This document shows positions 5,465-9,728 of a stretch of DNA of 9,728 bases, piece after piece; within the stretch, counting starts at the first letter, position 1; each line of letters begins with the position of its first letter. The stretch is from assembly GCA_965365345.1 (NCBI GenBank), contig CBDUBH010000112.1:1-9728 (forward strand), in the 5' to 3' direction. The notes beneath the pieces were generated by a model. It made no database searches, was not told the origin of the DNA, and saw only the letters and a list, made by a program, of their open reading frames with translations. The position numbers were made by a program, and so were the translations under genes. Origin of the DNA: CBDUBH01 sp965365345. Lineage in GTDB: Bacteria > Bacteroidota > Ignavibacteria > Ignavibacteriales > SURF-24.

Positions 5465-7122
5465 GCAAATATCTAGAATTCAAAACTCCGGCAAGTGGGC
5501 AGGCAGGCGAACTTGCATCGGATTATAAATTAGCCAATCTCGGCTTAAAATATCTCGACAAAGTTTACTGGAATTTAAACGAATCAGCTTTGTACGAAGA
5601 AATAATTTTCAGAAACGAAGGTAAAATTGTAAACAACGGTCCTTTGCTTGTAAACACCGGAAAACATACAGCAAGAGCTGCGCAAGATAAAGTTATAGTA
5701 AAGGAAGATTCCACCGAAAACAAAATTTGGTGGGGTGAATATAACAGACCTTACAGCTCGGATAAATTTAATTCGCTGATGGCGAGATTACAGGCCTGGT
5801 CGCAAGGCGAAGAATTTTTCGTACAGGATTGTTATGCAGGTGCTGATCCCGATTATAGAATGCCGGTTAGAATAATTACCGAAAAAGCATGGCACAGTCT
5901 TTTTGCAAGAAATATGTTCATTACCACTCCAAACAGAGATGAACTGAAAAATTTTATTCCGGAATTTACGGTAATTGCCGTTCCCGGATTTAAGATCGAT
6001 CCGATTGTTGACGGGACAAGAACCGAAACAGGAATAATTTTGAATTTTGCAGAAAGAATTTGTCTCATCGCAAATTCACAATATGCCGGCGAAATTAAAA
6101 AATCAGTTTTCACGGTTTTAAATTATTTGCTCACTTTGGAAGATGTTTTACCAATGCACTGCTCGGCAAACGTTGGGAAAAATGGTGATCCGGCAATTTT
6201 CTTCGGATTATCCGGAACCGGAAAAACTACTTTATCTGCTGATCCCAAAAGAAATTTGATCGGTGATGATGAACACGGCTGGAGCGAAAAAGGAATTTTC
6301 AATTTTGAAAGCGGCTGTTACGCAAAGGTGATAAGACTTTCACAAGATAGCGAACCGGAAATTTTTGCAACGACAAAAAGATTCGGAACAATTTTAGAAA
6401 ATGTTGTATTCGATCCGGTTACAAGAAAAATTGATTTGAATGACGATTCGATTACTGAAAACACTCGCGCTTCTTATCCACTAGATTTTATTCCAAATGT
6501 TGTTCCAGAAAAAATGATAAACGCGCATCCCAAAAATGTTATCTTTTTAACTTGTGATGCATCGGGAGTTCTGCCGCCAATAGCAAAATTAACTCCTGAA
6601 CAGGCACAATATCATTTTATCAGCGGGTACACTTCAAAAATTGCCGGTACTGAAATCGGTTTGGGAATTGAACCTCAAATTACTTTCAGCGCATGCTTCG
6701 GTGCCCCTTTTATGGTACGTCATCCTTTTGTTTATGCAGAAATGCTTAAAGAAAGATTGATCAAACATAAAGCAAATTGCTGGCTTGTAAATACCGGCTG
6801 GGTGGGAGGAAGATTCGGAATTGGAAAACGAATAAGTATACGTCATACCAGAAATCTTTTGAATGCTGCACTTGACGGCAAACTTGATAATGTTGAATAC
6901 AGACAAGACAGACTTTTCGGATTTTACGTGCCTTTAACTTGTCCGGAAGTTCCAACGGAAGTTCTGGATCCTTCAAGTTCATGGGGAAATAAAGATGAAT
7001 ACTGGCAAAAGTATGATGCACTTGCAGCAAGATTCATCGAAAATTTCAAAATGTTTGGAAAAGGAACAAGCAGGGAAGTAATTGAAGCAGGTCCGAAAAG
7101 ATTAACTTTAATCGAACATTAA
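5461..7122 (+). CDS. pckA: Phosphoenolpyruvate carboxykinase (ATP)
   Basis: PckA converts oxaloacetate and ATP to PEP, CO2 and ADP: the gluconeogenic exit from the TCA cycle, or a CO2-fixing, ATP-yielding step in fermenters. The 553 residues are slightly above the usual 525-540. Landmarks are YAGEIKKS with the catalytic Lys pair, MHCSANVG with metal-binding His233, P-loop GLSGTGKTT (249-257), IGDDEHGW with metal-binding Asp270, TENTRASYP, FSACFGAPF and VNTGWVGGRFGIGKRISI. These place it in the ATP-dependent class, not the GTP class. The oxaloacetate-binding segment near residue 72 reads TGKHTARAAQDK; the usual form is TGRSPxDK, so the Arg is kept but the flanking Gly, Ser and Pro are all Ala. 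The gene overlaps the aminotransferase by 4 nt and ends before a strong terminator, forming a two-gene operon. Confidence 0.97.
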   Translation: MSKYLEFKTPASGQAGELASDYKLANLGLKYLDKVYWNLNESALYEEIIFRNEGKIVNNGPLLVNTGKHTARAAQDKVIVKEDSTENKIWWGEYNRPYSSDKFNSLMARLQAWSQGEEFFVQDCYAGADPDYRMPVRIITEKAWHSLFARNMFITTPNRDELKNFIPEFTVIAVPGFKIDPIVDGTRTETGIILNFAERICLIANSQYAGEIKKSVFTVLNYLLTLEDVLPMHCSANVGKNGDPAIFFGLSGTGKTTLSADPKRNLIGDDEHGWSEKGIFNFESGCYAKVIRLSQDSEPEIFATTKRFGTILENVVFDPVTRKIDLNDDSITENTRASYPLDFIPNVVPEKMINAHPKNVIFLTCDASGVLPPIAKLTPEQAQYHFISGYTSKIAGTEIGLGIEPQITFSACFGAPFMVRHPFVYAEMLKERLIKHKANCWLVNTGWVGGRFGIGKRISIRHTRNLLNAALDGKLDNVEYRQDRLFGFYVPLTCPEVPTEVLDPSSSWGNKDEYWQKYDALAARFIENFKMFGKGTSREVIEAGPKRLTLIEH

Positions 7123-7141
7123 TTAATTTTTTCTTTTTTGC

Positions 7142-7177
7142 AAAAAGCTCCGTAAAAGAAATGTTACGGAGCTTTTT
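7142..7177 (+). terminator. Intrinsic terminator after pckA
   Basis: A perfect 14-bp inverted repeat has arms 7142-7155 (AAAAAGCTCCGTAA) and 7164-7177 around the 8-nt loop AAGAAATG. The right arm ends in five Ts. It begins 20 nt after the pckA stop. A-run and T-run lie on opposite sides, so it could work in both directions, though no gene approaches from the right. The following DNA (7178-7320) is AT-rich and shows no gene; a promoter for the next gene must lie in it, but I see no clear -35/-10 pair. Confidence 0.88.
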
Positions 7178-7323
7178 CATTTTAAATAAAAAGCATGCCG
7201 CATAAAATATTTCTATAAAAAATACGGAAAATATTCCAATTTGATTTAATTTATTAAGTTATTTTTGAAAAATATTTTTATATTATAAGTTAAAATTCAA
7301 AAATGATTATTAAATAAACCAGC

Positions 7324-7328
7324 AGGAG
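7324..7328 (+). promoter_or_regulatory. Shine-Dalgarno site fixing a TTG start (AGGAG)
   Basis: AGGAG ends 6 nt before TTG 7335. An in-frame TAA lies at 7311-7313, and no ATG or GTG occurs in frame between that stop and the conserved N-terminal region. TTG is therefore the only reasonable start. Confidence 0.75.
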
Positions 7329-7334
7329 CCGGAT

Positions 7335-8525
7335 TTGCTTTCAGAAAGAATTACCAATATCAACTTTTCTGCAACCGCAAAAATAAATGATGAAGCTTCC
7401 AAATTGATAAAAAGCGGAATTGAAATTATTGATTTAAGCATCGGAGAACCGGATCTTCCCGTTCCGCAAAATATAATTGATGCTGCTAAAACTGCTTTGG
7501 AAAACCGTTTTACCAAATATACTTCTACAACCGGAACAAGTGAATTAAAAGAAGCGATAATTTCAAAAATGAAAGCTGATCATAATTTAAATTATATTCA
7601 TGATGAAATTATAGTAACATCCGGCGCAAAGCAGGCAATATTTAATGCTGTTTCTGTTTTAGTTAATGAAGGCGAAGAAGTTTTGATCCCTGCGCCTTAC
7701 TGGGTTTCGTATCCTGAAATTGTAAGTTTTACAGGCGGAATTCCAAAAATAATCAATACAAAAGAAGAAAATGATTTCAAAATGACTGCGGAAGATCTTG
7801 AAAATTCAATTACCGCAAATACAAAAGTTTTGATCTTATGCAATCCTTCAAATCCTGCCGGAATTGTATATTCTAAAAATGAACTTAACGAAATTTGCGA
7901 AGTTTTAAGAACTAAAAACATCACTATAATTTCAGATGAAATATATGAAAAGATTATATTTGATAATAAAAAATTTACCGGAATTGCCGAAGTTGATGAA
8001 TTTATCAAACAAAAAACAATTGTAGTTAACGGTGTTTCAAAGGCGTATTCAATGACGGGATTTAGAATTGGTTATGCTGCAGGACAAAGTCCCGTAATTA
8101 ATGCAATGGCAAAATTGCAAATTCACAGCACATCCTGCGCTTCATCAATTTCGCAATACGCAAGCGTTGAAGCATTAAACGGCGATCAAAAAGAAATTGC
8201 AACAAGAGTTGCAGAATACGAAGCTCGCAGAGATTTTTTATATGAAGAATTAATAAATATAAAAAACATAACATGCGTTAAACCTGCGGGAGCATTTTAT
8301 CTTTTTCCAAAAGTATCAAAATATTTTTATTTAAGCAATAACGGACATTTAATAAAATCATCCGCCGATCTAGCATTTTATTTATTGAAAGAAGCAAATG
8401 TTGCAGTAGTTCCGGGCTCTGCCTTCGGTAATGATAATCATATCAGATTAGCATTTACTACTTCAATTGAAAAGTTAAAAACTGCGGTTGAAAGAATAAA
8501 AATTGCGTTGGAAAAGCTGAAATAA
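7335..8525 (+). CDS. Aspartate aminotransferase (class I PLP, Ibeta), second paralog
   Basis: This 396-residue PLP enzyme, transaminating aspartate and 2-oxoglutarate, is paralogous to the enzyme at 4247-5464; shared blocks include GAKQAI, APYWVSYPE, MTGFRIG and EALNG/GALNG. Its N-terminus (LSERI, then SAT and IGEPD) is closer to canonical aspartate aminotransferases. Landmarks are TSGAKQAI with Lys99, ISDEIYEKIIFD with the PLP-ring Asp, GVSKAYSMTGFR with Schiff-base Lys236, SSISQYAS and HIRLAF with Arg371. The usual NPxNPTG motif reads NPSNPAG, a Thr-to-Ala change. Translation starts at TTG, set by an AGGAG site. It stands alone after the pckA terminator, so it is probably transcribed separately, and it faces aroE across 61 nt. 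The aminotransferase family is certain; aspartate is the most likely substrate. Confidence 0.92.
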   Translation: MLSERITNINFSATAKINDEASKLIKSGIEIIDLSIGEPDLPVPQNIIDAAKTALENRFTKYTSTTGTSELKEAIISKMKADHNLNYIHDEIIVTSGAKQAIFNAVSVLVNEGEEVLIPAPYWVSYPEIVSFTGGIPKIINTKEENDFKMTAEDLENSITANTKVLILCNPSNPAGIVYSKNELNEICEVLRTKNITIISDEIYEKIIFDNKKFTGIAEVDEFIKQKTIVVNGVSKAYSMTGFRIGYAAGQSPVINAMAKLQIHSTSCASSISQYASVEALNGDQKEIATRVAEYEARRDFLYEELINIKNITCVKPAGAFYLFPKVSKYFYLSNNGHLIKSSADLAFYLLKEANVAVVPGSAFGNDNHIRLAFTTSIEKLKTAVERIKIALEKLK

Positions 8526-8563
8526 TTTGAAATGAATTTAAAGAAAAGACTAGTTTGATTTTG

Positions 8564-8582
8564 AGAAATTATATTTCTTTTA
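8564..8582 (+). terminator. Weak hairpin between convergent genes
   Basis: AGAAAT (8564-8569) pairs with ATTTCT (8573-8578) around TAT, followed by TTTT on the plus strand. The stem has only 6 bp and one G-C pair, so it is a weak terminator for the aminotransferase. No stronger structure is visible in the 61-nt convergent gap. Confidence 0.3.
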
Positions 8583-8586
8583 AGAA

Positions 8587-9465
8587 TTATTTTTGAGCAA
8601 AATACATTTTCAATCCATTGAATATTTTTTCGACAGGCATTTCATTTCCGGTCCAAAGTTCAAAGGATTTTGCAGCTTGATGGACAAACATTTTCAGTCC
8701 GTCAATCGTGGTTGCGCCTTCTGATTGGGCTAACTGTAAAAATTTTGTTTTTACCGGATTGTAAACTACATCAAAAACTATTTGTCCTTTCATAAATGAA
8801 GTTGGAATATTTACCGGAGTGTCATCAATTTCGGGAAACATTCCGATTGAAGTAGTGTTCACAATTAATTTTGAATCGCGGAAAACTTCAATAAGATCAG
8901 GCGGAAAAAGTTCGTGTGATTTTATTGAACTGAAAAGCATTTTCGATTTAAAATATTCTTTTAAAGATTCTGCTTTTTGTTCATGCCTGTTTATCAAATT
9001 AATTTTGCTTGGTTTGAAGTTTCTGATCAAAGAATAAATTACGCTTCTTGCTGCGCCGCCGGCTCCAATTACGCTAACAATATTTCCGCTGATCTCATCT
9101 TTGAACGGCATTAAAGTTTCAGTAACGCCAAAAGCATCTGTATTATATCCGCTTAAAAATCCATTTTCATTAACAACTGTATTTACGGCTCCGATAATGT
9201 TTGCTTCTTCGGACACATTCCGCAAATATTGAATAATATTTTCTTTATGCGGAATTGTAACATTGAAACCTTTTATACCAAGCGAAACCATTCCGTGTAC
9301 GGCACTTTTTAAATTGCTTATAGGAACATCAAAAGGAAGATAAATATAGTTAAGCTTCAGCAGATCGAAACTCATATTGTGAATTAGCGGGGAATAAGTA
9401 TGTTTTATGGGATGCCCGATAATTCCGATTATTTTCGTATCTAAATTGAATCTGTTTTTCTGCAT
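8587..9465 (-). CDS. aroE: Shikimate dehydrogenase (AroE)
   Basis: AroE reduces 3-dehydroshikimate to shikimate with NADPH in chorismate and aromatic amino acid synthesis. The 292 residues are near the usual 270-290. The substrate domain opens with GIIGHPIKHTYSPLIHN (14-30); the usual first Ser of the SxS shikimate contact is Thr23, while Ser25 is kept. Catalytic Lys74 lies in GFNVTIPHKEN and Asp110 in GYNTDAFG, with AVNTVV between. The nucleotide-binding loop is GAGGAARS (134-141). The NADP-selecting NRT motif appears as NRH, with the Arg retained. NTTSIGMFP, FDVVYNP and DGLKMFVHQAAKSFELWTG complete the signature. The ATG follows the TPR gene stop by 3 nt, in the same frame, so the two are co-transcribed and probably coupled; no Shine-Dalgarno is evident. 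Confidence 0.96.
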   Translation of the reverse strand: MQKNRFNLDTKIIGIIGHPIKHTYSPLIHNMSFDLLKLNYIYLPFDVPISNLKSAVHGMVSLGIKGFNVTIPHKENIIQYLRNVSEEANIIGAVNTVVNENGFLSGYNTDAFGVTETLMPFKDEISGNIVSVIGAGGAARSVIYSLIRNFKPSKINLINRHEQKAESLKEYFKSKMLFSSIKSHELFPPDLIEVFRDSKLIVNTTSIGMFPEIDDTPVNIPTSFMKGQIVFDVVYNPVKTKFLQLAQSEGATTIDGLKMFVHQAAKSFELWTGNEMPVEKIFNGLKMYFAQK

Positions 9466-9468
9466 AAA

Positions 9469-9728
9469 TTAATTTTCATCCAGCAATTTTTTGAATAATT
9501 TTGATGATCTTATTTCAGGATAATCATTTGCAAATTCAAGTTTTTTGTTTGGATCTAAAATAAAAGCTGATTTCAGGTGATCAATTGCTTCCTGGGTTCT
9601 GCAAAGTATAAAGCAAATTTTTGCTTTTGCGTAATATAAATTAGCATCGTCTGGTTCAAGTAAAATTGCCTGATCATAAGCATTATCTGCATCAAGCCAA
9701 TAGCCGAGCTCGGAATAAGTTTCCGCAA
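9469..9728 (-). CDS. Tetratricopeptide repeat protein, C-terminal end; 5' part outside window
   Basis: The minus-strand frame is open from the right edge to a TAA at 9471-9469, giving 85 residues. Two TPR-type helical pairs are visible. The first is ETYSELGYWLDADNAYDQAI followed by LLEPDD; the second is ANLYYAKAKICFILCRTQEA followed by IDHLKSAFILDPN. Both show the Gly/Ala, Tyr, Ala and Pro spacing of the repeat. The tail (EFANDYPEIRSSKLFKKLLDEN) resembles the closing helix of TPR proteins. TPRs form protein-binding solenoids, so the partner cannot be told. The gene precedes aroE by only 3 nt in one operon. The number of repeats and any N-terminal domain lie outside the window. The repeat family is fairly secure. 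Confidence 0.85.
   Translation of the reverse strand, partial: AETYSELGYWLDADNAYDQAILLEPDDANLYYAKAKICFILCRTQEAIDHLKSAFILDPNKKLEFANDYPEIRSSKLFKKLLDEN

Noticed and set aside
5853..7030. Several minus-strand open frames opposite pckA
   Set aside because: pckA is fully conserved across these positions; the antisense frames carry no recognisable motifs or ribosome binding sites.
7310..9037. Open frames antisense to the second aminotransferase (7310-7516, 7697-8008) and to aroE (8819-9037)
   Set aside because: They overlap secure genes and look like by-products of AT-rich codon use.
1..9728. Mobile element, CRISPR, prophage or defence system
   Set aside because: There are no transposase, integrase or nuclease genes, no repeat-spacer pattern and no compositional break; all genes look native and alike in codon use.

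Overview
This is an AT-rich, gene-dense bacterial chromosomal window of ordinary housekeeping character. I see no phage, transposon, CRISPR or toxin genes. The gene content suggests the Bacteroidota/Chlorobi/Ignavibacteriota assemblage: an rsmD-coaD pair preceded by a PilM/actin-like protein and a small membrane protein of a type common in Bacteroidota, and an ATP-dependent PEP carboxykinase. Several genes have clear Shine-Dalgarno (SD) sites and plausible sigma70-type promoters. That fits an Ignavibacteria-like lineage better than core Bacteroidetes, where SD sites are scarce. This placement is inference from reading only.

Layout. (1) Positions 1-1288, plus strand: the C-terminal part of dnaJ (the J domain lies off the left edge), followed after 5 nt by a membrane-anchored ComEA-like helix-hairpin-helix protein. 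(2) Positions 1289-3885: a promoter and strong SD lead a tight four-gene operon. It encodes a membrane protein with a pseudopilin-like look, a degenerate PilM/actin-fold protein, rsmD and coaD, and ends at a perfect hairpin terminator. (3) Positions 3886-4246: an AT-rich regulatory intergenic region with a CRP-like palindrome and a candidate promoter. (4) Positions 4247-7122: an aspartate-type aminotransferase overlapping pckA by 4 nt, closed by a second strong terminator. (5) Positions 7335-8525: a second, paralogous aspartate-type aminotransferase that starts at TTG behind an AGGAG site. (6) Positions 8587-9728, minus strand and convergent: aroE preceded by the 3' end of a tetratricopeptide (TPR) gene that runs off the right edge.

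How the genes relate. The aminotransferase-pckA pair connects aspartate, oxaloacetate and phosphoenolpyruvate (PEP). PEP also feeds the shikimate pathway, in which AroE acts, so the right half is centred on the PEP/oxaloacetate/aspartate node, although aroE is in a separate operon. The left half combines protein folding, possible DNA uptake, 16S rRNA methylation and CoA synthesis. The least understood part is the two-gene envelope-like module in front of rsmD-coaD. It is the best candidate for undescribed biology here, although the pair probably has uncharacterised relatives in many Bacteroidota.
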